Source of the DNA: Caldithrix sp.
GTDB lineage: Bacteria > Zhuqueibacterota > Zhuqueibacteria > Thermofontimicrobiales > Sulfurfontimicrobiaceae
Assembly (NCBI GenBank): GCA_020722815.1
Contig: DYKB01000007.1
Coordinates: forward strand, 17,883-81,882
Reading direction: 5' to 3'
DNA: 64,000 bases
The position numbers were made by a program, and so were the translations under genes. Positions 8,531 to 17,025 of the stretch are shown one piece after another. The notes below the pieces were generated by a model, which worked only from the letters and a program-made list of their open reading frames with translations, was not told where the DNA came from and did not search any database. The stretch's first letter is position 1. The number at the start of each line of letters is the position of its first letter.

Positions 8531-9931
8531 TCAGGGATTTATTTTATTTAAAACTGATATGCCATGCATGTCCGCCGGAATTTCGATCCCCATCAAATCC
8601 AGGACTGTTGGAGCGACATCCATAATATGAAGATCGGGAACCAACTGGCCCTGATGCTGATTTTGGGCATTCATCACAAAAATACCCTGCTGCGCATGGT
8701 TTGAATCATCGGGACCTGTATCATTTTCGAATGTCCAGATGGTCGGATTTCCGACAGTTCCTACCGAGCGCCAGTACAGATTTCCGAAATAGACAATCAA
8801 ATCCGGCGGAAATCCCTTTATTTTGGGATAAATTTCTTCCGGTTTAAAGGCTTTGCAATCGAGATTTTTATTATTCGGATCAGTGATTTGTGCAATTTTT
8901 GCCTGTAATTCATTTCGAAAATTTTCATATTCATGGGCCGGAACAACTCCCTGAGGTTCGCGCCCCTCCAGATTAATGAAAACACGCCCGTAATAGCCCC
9001 CGGAACCCCAGACCCGGGTTTTACCCCAATCAATCATATCATTTTTTAAAGGGACAGGCTTTTCGGGTAAAGGATCTTTTAACACAAGATAACCTTGCTG
9101 GATCAACCAGTCATTAAAACATATTCCGCCATCCATCCGCTGCATTCCATGATCGGAAACGACCATGACGACGGTATCTTTATCAATTACTTCCAAAATC
9201 GTGCCAATTTTTTTATCAATATAGGTATAATAATCACGAATGACATTTTCGTACTTATTGCCAGCTTCAAATTTGTGATGTTCCGGATCGGTATACTTCC
9301 ACATGCCATGATGCAGGCGATCAACCCCCATTTCGACCATTATGGCAAAATCCCATTCTTTATTTTGAAGTAGATATTTAAAAGTGGCAAATCGATTATC
9401 AGCCAGTTCATAAACCTGCCGAATAAAATCATCCTTATCTGCTGTCCGAAATTTGATCACATCGAACAGATATTTACCCACCGCTTGTTGAATTTCAAAT
9501 TTCAAGTCGGGTGGATGAGTGAAATTGGCATTAACATCCGGTGTTAAAAAGCAGGAGACGAGACAGCCATTCAATGCTTTGGGTGGATAAGTGGGAGGGA
9601 CACCCACGACAATCACCTTTTTTTGGTATCGTGATAAAATATCCCAGACAGTATCCTCTTTTATCATCGCCGATGAAGCTAACAGGAGTTCATCATAGGA
9701 ATGATTTTTCCGATTTCGAAAACCATAGCAGCCTAACTCGCCGGGGGTTTTGCTGGTGAGCATGGACATCCAGGCCGGAATTGTAATTGCCGGGATACAA
9801 CTGGTCAGGGGGCCGTAGACGCCGTGCTGGATTAATTTTTTGATATTTGGCTGAAGATCGAGCCATTTATCAAACATAAGCTGTGGTGTACTACTGTCAA
9901 GGCCAATGATGATGACTTTTTTATTTTTCAT
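8531..9931 (-). CDS. Alkaline-phosphatase-superfamily phosphodiesterase-like protein (paralogue 2)
   Basis: A 466-residue protein homologous along its length to the one at 4723-6090. D12 in GLD, the nucleophile position T50 (CIPAITIPAW), the VDRLHHGMW metal motif and SDHG are present, as is the paired PPTYPPKALNG segment that matches the paralogue's PVSYPPKQVNG. The nucleophile is Thr here and Ser in the paralogue. No signal peptide is seen. It lies between a GH39-like gene and sat, so the two paralogues flank sat-cysC. The start lacks a recognisable Shine-Dalgarno. Substrate unknown: phosphodiester, nucleotide or sulfate ester are all possible in this superfamily. The C-terminus (HIMDVAPTVLDLMGIEIP) is the usual family ending. 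Confidence 0.8.
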   Translation of the reverse strand: MKNKKVIIIGLDSSTPQLMFDKWLDLQPNIKKLIQHGVYGPLTSCIPAITIPAWMSMLTSKTPGELGCYGFRNRKNHSYDELLLASSAMIKEDTVWDILSRYQKKVIVVGVPPTYPPKALNGCLVSCFLTPDVNANFTHPPDLKFEIQQAVGKYLFDVIKFRTADKDDFIRQVYELADNRFATFKYLLQNKEWDFAIMVEMGVDRLHHGMWKYTDPEHHKFEAGNKYENVIRDYYTYIDKKIGTILEVIDKDTVVMVVSDHGMQRMDGGICFNDWLIQQGYLVLKDPLPEKPVPLKNDMIDWGKTRVWGSGGYYGRVFINLEGREPQGVVPAHEYENFRNELQAKIAQITDPNNKNLDCKAFKPEEIYPKIKGFPPDLIVYFGNLYWRSVGTVGNPTIWTFENDTGPDDSNHAQQGIFVMNAQNQHQGQLVPDLHIMDVAPTVLDLMGIEIPADMHGISVLNKINP

Positions 9932-10019
9932 GTGTTTGTGCGTTGTTTTTTATTCACTATTCAACACTTTTTTAAGCATACGATGTGTGTTTTGCTTCTT
10001 AAAGTAAAGCTGAAGAATC

Positions 10020-10095
10020 CCCTTACTCCGACCTTCTCCCAGGGAGTGAGTAAGCCACTATCCCATCTGCCGTCGGGAAAGGGTTCGGGTGAGGG
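10020..10095. repeat. Imperfect inverted repeat, dispersed-repeat type
   Basis: Arms at 10020-10040 and 10075-10095 are complementary at 15 of 21 positions (CCCTTACTCCG... against ...CGGGTGAGGG), with a 34-bp spacer. The pattern of pyrimidine-rich CCCT and purine-rich GGGTGAGGG arms resembles intergenic repeats seen in many bacterial genomes. It lies in the 233-bp gap between the GH39-like gene and the second AP-superfamily gene. Confidence 0.55.
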
Positions 10096-10164
10096 CATTG
10101 TTCGCCACATAAAAAAGTGTTTGACAGCGAAATTTTTCAAAGTTTCAAATTCCGTTAATTAATT

Positions 10165-11913
10165 TCAATTTTGAGCAGCAACAAGACAATTTTCAATATC
10201 GGGTGATAGTATTAATAAAATTACACTATTACTTTGAATTTGAAGTTTTAATTCAAAAGTGTTTGATGACCTTGTATGTTCCGAAACCGGCTCAAACAAT
10301 GTTAACGATGCTTTTTCTTTTAATAAAGCTAATTCTTCCGCTGTTGGTGCCGTTGGACTTCCCATTTTTCGCCAATGATGGTAGCCATTCGATAAAATTT
10401 CATTTATCTGATAATGTCCCAGATGAAATTCGCGAAATGGTAAATTATTGATTTTTAAATCAATTTCGTACTGGGTTGAGTCAGAATTATTAAAATCGCT
10501 TTCATTCAAATGATAGAGCAGGATTGAAATCGTAGCATGTTCATCAATCGTTGCCAGACCATGAACAAAATCACCAAATTGCGTGCCAGTTAATAGCAGC
10601 CGTTCACCATGGATTGAATTCAGCACCAGATAAGCATTGAACGCCGGCCGTTTGATCACTGCATCCGGACTGGGTGCCCATTTATTACCCAGTGCGGTCG
10701 CCAGTCCAAAATGGGTATCGAAATTCGGTGGCAGCGGTTTGGTCCAGAAACAGACAATATCTGGTAAAATGTCTGCTCCCAGCCGGTCACTTAAATGATA
10801 AAATCCATCAACTTCCTTTATCATCCAGGGAGCGACATAACGTGAGTTGAGCCAATTCTGAGGTTTGGTACTGGGACCGGTTTCTGTGATTAATATTTCC
10901 AGGTTTGAAAATTGATCACCAGCCTGTTTTTTTACTTCTCTGATGAATTTTTCATAATTTTTTATAATTTCTTCTTCGATATAACCATAATGATGGCGTG
11001 AAATAAAATCAATCCGCGTACCTGTTTCGCCCGTAGCCTGATTGGTTCCCTGATAGCAATGTTTTAAAAAGTCTTTGGCGAAAAGCTCAATATCACCGGC
11101 CATGGCAGGTCCACCAATTTTGATGGATGGTTCAGCCGCGATGGCACCATCCACAGCATAATCGTATAATTTGAAATATTCCAGATTATTACCCCGTTTT
11201 GGATTTTCTGGATGCTTTACCCAGAAGAATTGGAACAGGTCTGGTTCATTCCAGACTTCGAAATACCAGTTTCGGATTTCTGCAACGCCATAACGTTCCT
11301 TTAGATGCAAAACAGTTTTATAGATCAAATCGCGCCATTTTTGATAATCGGCCGGTGGCGAGATATAACTTTTATTCCAGGGATTCCGCCGTGAAGGATC
11401 AGCAGCCAGGGCTTTGGGCATAAAGGTAAAAGAAACAATTGGCTTATAATCTGAACTCAGTAATTCATCAAAAACCTGATCCACAATTTGCCAGTTATAG
11501 GACGGATTTCCCTTTTCATCAAGCTGATAAACATGTCCCCCGTCGACCCACGGCCCTTTTTCCGGGGGATCCATAAACATACCTTTCATGACGACATAAT
11601 GGTTTGGCTGGTTATCAGCATACGCATCTTTTAGCAAATGAAAGAATGCGCGATTGTGCTTCAATAAAATGCCATCATTAAATGAATCCAGCCCGATTCC
11701 ATTATAAAACCGTTTGTAATCCCCCAGTTTTTGTTCTACATCAATGTGGATATCAAAATGTGAGGGTTGTCCCGGAAAGAATTGTTGAATCGTTTTCTGT
11801 GGCAACGTCCGAAGCGAACCCAGCTGAGCTGAAATATTATTTTTACTCAGAACAAAGATTAATGAGAAACATAAAATTACCAGCAGAACAACGAGATATT
11901 TCAATTTTGTCAT
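10165..11913 (-). CDS. Membrane-anchored GH39-like glycoside hydrolase
   Basis: A 582-residue protein with one N-terminal hydrophobic segment (about 6-24), probably an uncleaved anchor or signal peptide, placing the enzyme outside the cytoplasm. The TIM-barrel part carries the clan GH-A signatures: WNEP with acid/base E223 and ITETG with nucleophile E344, in a context (WYFEVWNEPDLF, ISRHHYGY) typical of GH39 beta-xylosidase/iduronidase-like enzymes. A beta-rich C-terminal domain follows. It lies 29 bp downstream of a Wzx-type flippase and near the polymerase-like gene, which suggests a role in trimming or releasing the exported polymer. I chose the ATG at 11913 because GAGG lies 5 bp ahead; an upstream in-frame GTG at 11919 overlaps that site. 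Confidence 0.78.
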   Translation of the reverse strand: MTKLKYLVVLLVILCFSLIFVLSKNNISAQLGSLRTLPQKTIQQFFPGQPSHFDIHIDVEQKLGDYKRFYNGIGLDSFNDGILLKHNRAFFHLLKDAYADNQPNHYVVMKGMFMDPPEKGPWVDGGHVYQLDEKGNPSYNWQIVDQVFDELLSSDYKPIVSFTFMPKALAADPSRRNPWNKSYISPPADYQKWRDLIYKTVLHLKERYGVAEIRNWYFEVWNEPDLFQFFWVKHPENPKRGNNLEYFKLYDYAVDGAIAAEPSIKIGGPAMAGDIELFAKDFLKHCYQGTNQATGETGTRIDFISRHHYGYIEEEIIKNYEKFIREVKKQAGDQFSNLEILITETGPSTKPQNWLNSRYVAPWMIKEVDGFYHLSDRLGADILPDIVCFWTKPLPPNFDTHFGLATALGNKWAPSPDAVIKRPAFNAYLVLNSIHGERLLLTGTQFGDFVHGLATIDEHATISILLYHLNESDFNNSDSTQYEIDLKINNLPFREFHLGHYQINEILSNGYHHWRKMGSPTAPTAEELALLKEKASLTLFEPVSEHTRSSNTFELKLQIQSNSVILLILSPDIENCLVAAQN

Positions 11914-11942
11914 TTTCACCTCAAATACCAGTTCAATAGGTC

Positions 11943-13382
11943 CTATGAAGTTTTTTTCAAAACTTTACGCATATAGAATTTATCGTCTTCAGAGAATATT
12001 CTTAAGCCCAATAATATCACTATATATGTGAGCAATGCCAGAATAGCACCGACCATCAGATTAAAATTTCGCATGAAATAGATGCTCGTTAACATCAGTA
12101 GTCCGGCTGCCAGCACCTTCATTCCTGGCACGATGACAGATTTTATCTGAAGATTGATCAACTTGGGAATAACCACGATTTTTTGCATGGCACCAGAGAT
12201 GAGTAATGCCACGATAGTCGCAATCGCTGGTCCCATGATACCATAATGTAATATCAGAAAGTAACACGCCACTGTTTTTACCACGACATTGATGGTCGAG
12301 AGGATCAATTGTTGTTTTTGCTGGTTACTGGCAACGAGCGCCGTGCTAAAAATTTCGGTAATTGCATAGGGCAAAAGCGCCCAGATCATTACCTGAAAGA
12401 CGATAATGGAATCGAAATACTTTTTTCCAAATACCAGCAAAATCACCTCTGGTGAATAAAAACAAAGTACGAGTACGATCGGCAATATTAAAATGGTTAA
12501 ATACCGCATGGCCTTGCGACAGGCAATTTGAAATTTATGGTTTTCGTATTGAAACATCGTCGAGACCATGGGGAAAAAGGCGATGATAAAACCGCGTACG
12601 GTAAAGAGTGTAAACCAGAATATGCGGAACGCTGCTCCATAAGTACCAACCTGTTCATCCGAAACCATTCTGGAAAGGAGAACCGTATCGATGCGCCAGA
12701 ATAACGAAATATTGATATTCAGTAAGGCCAGACTCCAGGTTTCTTTCAGTAATTCTTTCCAGAGCTTGAAATCAATTCGGGCATCTTCTTTTGGGATGTC
12801 TTTCGGAATATATAAATAGTTAATGAATGCATGTAAAAATTTAGCGACAACAAAGCTGATGGTTAAAGCGATGACACCATAGCCCAGCGATAATAAGATA
12901 ATAGAAGCCGTTGTATTGATTAATAAGAAAATAATCCAGCTATAGGCGGTTTTACGGACTTCCTCAATACCGGAAAGAACGGCAGAAAAAATATCGGTAA
13001 AGGATGTTCCCATCAGGGCGATGGAAATAATATATAAACCCTGCTCAACCATCCCCTCATAGCCCATAATCTTTACTGCAGCAATTAAAACAGCGATATT
13101 AATGAGGGCTGAAGGAAAAGCCAGTATTAAGCCATTTTTTAAGTATTTACCGGTTAAATTTCGATGAACCGCGACTTCGCGTGTTAAAAGAAATTTTAAT
13201 CCCATAGAACTGGTGATTTCAAAAATATAATAAAATTGGAAAATAATGGTATATTGTCCAAAAAGATCTTTATCCAGTGTCCGGGTGACAATTATCATCC
13301 AGATGAAGTTAATTACCGGCTGAACGCTCCAGGCTGCTGCCCAGGACATTGTATTTTTCGCGAATTTTTGAATTGTACTCAT
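11943..13382 (-). CDS. Wzx-type polysaccharide flippase (MOP superfamily), copy 1
   Basis: A 479-residue integral membrane protein with about 12-14 predicted helices, beginning with the N-terminal NTMSWAAAWSVQPVINFIWMIIVTR-type start (shown only in part here) and RTLDKDLFGQYTIIFQF typical of the polysaccharide-synthase/MurJ-like flippases. Such proteins move undecaprenyl-diphosphate-linked repeat units across the inner membrane. It follows the O-antigen-ligase-like gene by 26 bp and precedes the GH39-like gene by 29 bp. A second, distinct flippase is at 36578-38032. No clear Shine-Dalgarno. Confidence 0.85.
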   Translation of the reverse strand: MSTIQKFAKNTMSWAAAWSVQPVINFIWMIIVTRTLDKDLFGQYTIIFQFYYIFEITSSMGLKFLLTREVAVHRNLTGKYLKNGLILAFPSALINIAVLIAAVKIMGYEGMVEQGLYIISIALMGTSFTDIFSAVLSGIEEVRKTAYSWIIFLLINTTASIILLSLGYGVIALTISFVVAKFLHAFINYLYIPKDIPKEDARIDFKLWKELLKETWSLALLNINISLFWRIDTVLLSRMVSDEQVGTYGAAFRIFWFTLFTVRGFIIAFFPMVSTMFQYENHKFQIACRKAMRYLTILILPIVLVLCFYSPEVILLVFGKKYFDSIIVFQVMIWALLPYAITEIFSTALVASNQQKQQLILSTINVVVKTVACYFLILHYGIMGPAIATIVALLISGAMQKIVVIPKLINLQIKSVIVPGMKVLAAGLLMLTSIYFMRNFNLMVGAILALLTYIVILLGLRIFSEDDKFYMRKVLKKTS

Positions 13383-13408
13383 TTACTGTCTCGTCGTCAC
13401 TATTCGTT

Positions 13409-14797
13409 TCAGTTATTTACCATTCCATTAGCAGCTAACACATTATTTTGTCCGATATTAACACTCATTGGGCGGGAGTTCGGATAGCCTCGTGACTGCA
13501 TTTTTTTAATTTTTTTGTCGTAAAGATTTAAAGCAGCAATAATTGCCACCAGAATAAAAAGATGATGCCGAACCGCAGGTATAATCCAATAATCTGGTCC
13601 AGGATAAGAGGCAACCAGAAATCCAATAAGTGTTGCCAGTAATCCTGAGCCCAAATGGGCAATATAATAATTTTTAGATCGCTGTGCTTTAATGGATTCA
13701 ATTAGAAAAAAGAAAACTTGTAAACCAAAAAAGAATATTCCAATAAAACCAATTTCAGAAGGGATAAGTAAATATAAATTGTGCGTAAAAATGACATCAG
13801 CATAAAATCTGGAATTCCAAAATCCGACACCTGTTAAAGGATATTGCGCCATAATCGCGTAGGCAACTTCATTGAGCTCCTCACGGTGTTGGGTCTGTAA
13901 ATCCACATTTTCATATCCCCCATAAAAACGCGCATAAATTTTACTTCCGAATCGAACCATTCCCAGACTTATTACCAGCAGGATGGAAAAAGCCACCCGG
14001 AGAATCGTTTTTTTGGCTTTTTTATTTTTCATCCTCATAAAATCAAAGATGAGTGATGCCGTTATGCCAATTGCCAATCCAATCCACGAGCCACGATTTT
14101 GGGTGGCGAAAAGGGAAAAGCTTCCCAGAAAAAACGCGATAACATAAGTCTTGATGACCGTTTTTTCTTTCGCTTGCAGCGCATTGGCCATCATTCGGAA
14201 AATGATGGGCAGTAAAAACAAGAGATACATTCCGAAATTATTGGCGTGCCAGAAAGTTGAACGCGAACGCCACCACATGAACTTTTTAAATTCACCATCA
14301 ATAAATCCGATATGAAACATCGGAATCGTATATTGCAGGATCGCCAGACTGGAGGTAATAAATAATCCAAAAACCAATGCTTTTATCACCCAGCGAGCAT
14401 CCCGGTCGGTGTTGATGGCATTATAGACAACATAGAAAGTTAAGTAGTCCAGAAACAACGTAAATGATCCCCCCAGCGCCAGTGGATAATTAATCGCTTT
14501 CGTATTTGCGACAAATGACCAGAGAAAAATGGCCAGTGAGGGGAATGCAATATATAAATGTAATTTCTCGGTAAATTGTCTTCTTTTAACTTTAATCAGA
14601 AAAAGTGCACCGAATAAAAGGATATATGTAAAACGCAAATCGAGCATCATAAATTCAAGCCATAATCCTCCCTGCCAGGGAGCCGAAATAATCGACATGG
14701 CCAGGAGAATCTGTCCCGGATTTTTCAATTTTAGCCACAATATCGATGCAAGTAACGCGATAACTAAAAATATGATTCCAATGACAATATCAGGCAT
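13409..14797 (-). CDS. O-antigen ligase/polymerase-like membrane protein (Wzy_C family)
   Basis: A 462-residue protein with about 11-12 membrane helices and one large polar loop (roughly 300-345) holding the QTQHREELNEV and YPLTGVGFWNSRF segments characteristic of the O-antigen ligase/Wzy polymerase superfamily. Members polymerise or transfer lipid-linked glycans on the periplasmic face. With a Wzx-type flippase 26 bp downstream and Wza/Wzc-like proteins elsewhere in the window, a polymerase role in a Wzy-dependent pathway is the best guess, but sequence alone does not separate ligase from polymerase. Confidence 0.8.
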   Translation of the reverse strand: MPDIVIGIIFLVIALLASILWLKLKNPGQILLAMSIISAPWQGGLWLEFMMLDLRFTYILLFGALFLIKVKRRQFTEKLHLYIAFPSLAIFLWSFVANTKAINYPLALGGSFTLFLDYLTFYVVYNAINTDRDARWVIKALVFGLFITSSLAILQYTIPMFHIGFIDGEFKKFMWWRSRSTFWHANNFGMYLLFLLPIIFRMMANALQAKEKTVIKTYVIAFFLGSFSLFATQNRGSWIGLAIGITASLIFDFMRMKNKKAKKTILRVAFSILLVISLGMVRFGSKIYARFYGGYENVDLQTQHREELNEVAYAIMAQYPLTGVGFWNSRFYADVIFTHNLYLLIPSEIGFIGIFFFGLQVFFFLIESIKAQRSKNYYIAHLGSGLLATLIGFLVASYPGPDYWIIPAVRHHLFILVAIIAALNLYDKKIKKMQSRGYPNSRPMSVNIGQNNVLAANGMVNN

Positions 14798-14928
14798 ATA
14801 TCAATTTTATTCCAGATTAATTTTACAGCATGTTATAATTTATCAATAATAATTATATTACGTAATGCGTGATTAAGTATTATAAATTTATGTGGTCCTC
14901 ACGAAATACGCATACGCGATAATCGTTA

Positions 14929-16122
14929 TCAGGAAATGACTTTCTGGCATAATGCCGATAAAGCCTCACCCCGTTTTATCCAGGTGTGATGCTGCTGAAT
15001 TTCTGCACCAGCCGCCATTCCTACTTGTGTTCGCAGAGCGGGTTGTTTGATTAAATCAGAAATAATAGAACAGATATTTGGAATATCACCAGGCCTGGTT
15101 AAAAAACCTGTTTTTTGATCTTCAATGAGCTCGGCAATTTGACCAATTCTGGATGAAATCACCGGTTTACCACAGGCCATGTATTCATAAATTTTAACCG
15201 GCGAATAATAGAAAAAGTCAATCTCGGGATAAGGTGCTAATAAAATATCCATGGCAGCAATGTATTGGGGAATTTCTTCATGTGGGATATGTCCCGGCAA
15301 AATGACGCGATCTTCCAATCTATTGTTTCTAATAAAATTATTAATCACATTGGACATGGAACCACCTTTACCAACCAGTAAAAACTTTACTTCCGGATGC
15401 GCCGGTAGCACCTTTTCGATGACGTTCATGAGATTTTCCACACCATGCCAGGGAATAAAGGAACCCACAAAGCCAATGATGATGGAATCATTCAACTTTA
15501 ATTGCTCGCGAACATTTTTTCCACTCACCTGCGGATTAAATCGCGAGGTATCGGCAGCGTTTGGGAGGACGGAAAAATATTCCAATGGCATGCCGCGTTT
15601 TACAAAATGGTCACGCATCTGATTGGATACCGTGAAACCCGCTTTCCCCCCGCGCAGGAATTGCATTTCCATGGATTGAATGAGCCATTTGGTTGTATGG
15701 TAATATTTTTGAAAAGTCATTACTTCATAGGACCGGGGGCTATCCACTTCAATGAGAAAAGGAACATTATATTTTTTCGATAACTTTTCCGGTGAAGTAA
15801 GGTACACATCCAGCCGTGAAATAACGAGATCCGGTTTTTCACGTTCAATAATTTCACATTCCTGGTGAATTCCCCGATTGCTCCAAAGCTGATTTGGTTC
15901 ATGTAAATAATAGCCGAGATGTTTTTTTAAATGATCCCGGAAAGTCAGTTCTTTTTTTTCGGTCCAAAAGCGTTTTTTCGAGAGATCATCACGTAACCAG
16001 AAATCCTTTACTTCATGTCCACCAGCCTGTCTCAGCGCTTCCAGCAATTTCAAAGCTTTGACCGTTGAACCAATACTGGCTCCCCACAAGTCCCACATGT
16101 AATTAAAGTAAACAATTTTCAT
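14929..16122 (-). CDS. GT4-family glycosyltransferase
   Basis: A 397-residue GT-B fold glycosyltransferase. The N-terminal half carries an acceptor-side domain; the C-terminal donor-binding half has GFVGSFIPWHGVENL and the E-x7-E region PVKIYEYMACGKPVISSRIGQIAELI typical of retaining GT4 enzymes using nucleotide sugars. No membrane helices. AGGA lies 7 bp before the ATG. It begins after 903 bp of non-coding, repeat-bearing DNA, so it may head a short unit with the polymerase, flippase and GH39-like gene. Sugar specificity unknown. Confidence 0.85.
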   Translation of the reverse strand: MKIVYFNYMWDLWGASIGSTVKALKLLEALRQAGGHEVKDFWLRDDLSKKRFWTEKKELTFRDHLKKHLGYYLHEPNQLWSNRGIHQECEIIEREKPDLVISRLDVYLTSPEKLSKKYNVPFLIEVDSPRSYEVMTFQKYYHTTKWLIQSMEMQFLRGGKAGFTVSNQMRDHFVKRGMPLEYFSVLPNAADTSRFNPQVSGKNVREQLKLNDSIIIGFVGSFIPWHGVENLMNVIEKVLPAHPEVKFLLVGKGGSMSNVINNFIRNNRLEDRVILPGHIPHEEIPQYIAAMDILLAPYPEIDFFYYSPVKIYEYMACGKPVISSRIGQIAELIEDQKTGFLTRPGDIPNICSIISDLIKQPALRTQVGMAAGAEIQQHHTWIKRGEALSALCQKVIS

Positions 16123-16198
16123 TTTTAATCCTGCGTCGTTCGGTTTATTCGTTCGGGTGGTATAATTAAATATTTTGGTATCCTCTCAAATTCCAAGG

Positions 16199-16291
16199 GA
16201 GCCATTACCGCCTGTAATTGCAAAGAAACAATCTCCTTAACTTACCTCCGGAGATTGCTTTGGCAAAAAGCGCTTCGAAATGACAGCTCTT
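16199..16291. repeat. Inverted-repeat intergenic element (GGAGATTG type)
   Basis: A perfect 8-bp stem CAATCTCC (16229-16236) and GGAGATTG (16250-16257) with a 13-bp loop is flanked by looser complementarity out to GAGCC...ATGACAGCTC. The right half, GGAGATTGCTTTGG followed by AATGACAG, resembles a dispersed intergenic repeat known from many bacterial genomes (recalled, not searched). Confidence 0.5.
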
Positions 16292-16404
16292 CTTCACCTG
16301 AAATATTGGATGGATATTATTTTGTATAATCAGCGCTCTATCTATCACTTTCTATAATTATTTGAAAATTAAAGATTTGATTGATTTTTTCAGTAACCGA
16401 TCAC

Positions 16405-16507
16405 AGGGAATAGTATCAAATTTGTTGTGTCGCCGGTTTTACTGATTCCTCAGGTGAATAAGGTTTTTAATCAACCAGGCCGCGCGATCAAACCCAATCG
16501 ACCTTAT
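16405..16507. repeat. Diverged direct repeat, copy A
   Basis: Aligns with copy B at 16586-16686 with an offset of 181 bp. Shared blocks include AGGGAATA, GTGTC(G/C)C(C/G)GG, CAGGTGAA/AAGGTGAA, TCAACCA and TCAAA(C/T)CCA. Similarity is by eye and the copies have clear substitutions and small gaps. Confidence 0.55.
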
Positions 16508-16585
16508 TGACCTTAGTAACAATTCGAGGGTCCCTGCAATTTAACCTTATGACCTGATTGCTTCATTTGATTATCATCACCAATA

Positions 16586-16686
16586 AGGGAATAAGGTTGG
16601 TGGTGTCCCGGGTTTGGCAGATTACCAAGGTGAAGAAGGGGTTACCTCAACCAACCGGATGGGTCAAATCCAGCAAACGTTATCTT
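16586..16686. repeat. Diverged direct repeat, copy B
   Basis: Partner of copy A. On the minus strand both copies begin with a short in-frame ending (DNVCWI-stop in B, NKVDWV-stop in A), so the repeat may include the tail of a decayed coding sequence. Confidence 0.55.
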
Positions 16687-17025
16687 TCTCAATCTTTTTC
16701 AGCGACAATGTCGGATGACAACATTCAATAAAGTGTTCACCCTTTTCAGCAAAGCTGATCTTTTTTTGATGCGCCGTCGGCTTGAGGATATTCTGGCAGA
16801 CTTTATCCACCGCTACCCTGGACACAAAAAATGAAAATTGTTTGCTTTCACACTGGGATCGGTTACTTTTTTCATCGTAAGAAAAAATAAATTAGCTTTA
16901 AAATTGCAAAAAATATACCATCTTCAGATTGGGTTATCGGTTCCTAAATTGATAATAAACATCCTTGATGAAAATGATGAGCTAAATTGTGTATCAAAAT
17001 TAAATTTTTAACGATAGAATCCAAC

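Larger units (their letters stand above)
16123..17025. other. 903-bp intergenic region with repeats and a decayed-looking ORF
   Basis: No gene of normal quality. It holds an inverted repeat around 16229-16257, a pair of diverged direct repeats (16405-16507 and 16586-16686), and a minus-strand 53-residue open frame from GTG 16825 to TGA 16664 that reads protein-like (AHQKKISFAEKGEHF segment) but has no ATG or Shine-Dalgarno. At 16751-16763 a TCAGC/GCTGA stem is followed by seven T on the plus strand, where no gene ends. The mix suggests remnants of dispersed elements. Confidence 0.6.

Noticed and set aside
9932-10162. 76-codon plus-strand open frame
   Set aside because: It runs across the inverted repeat at 10020-10095 and has no start signal.
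16751-16773. Plus-strand terminator-like hairpin with a T run
   Set aside because: The stem is only 5 bp with a 3-nt loop and no plus-strand gene ends there.
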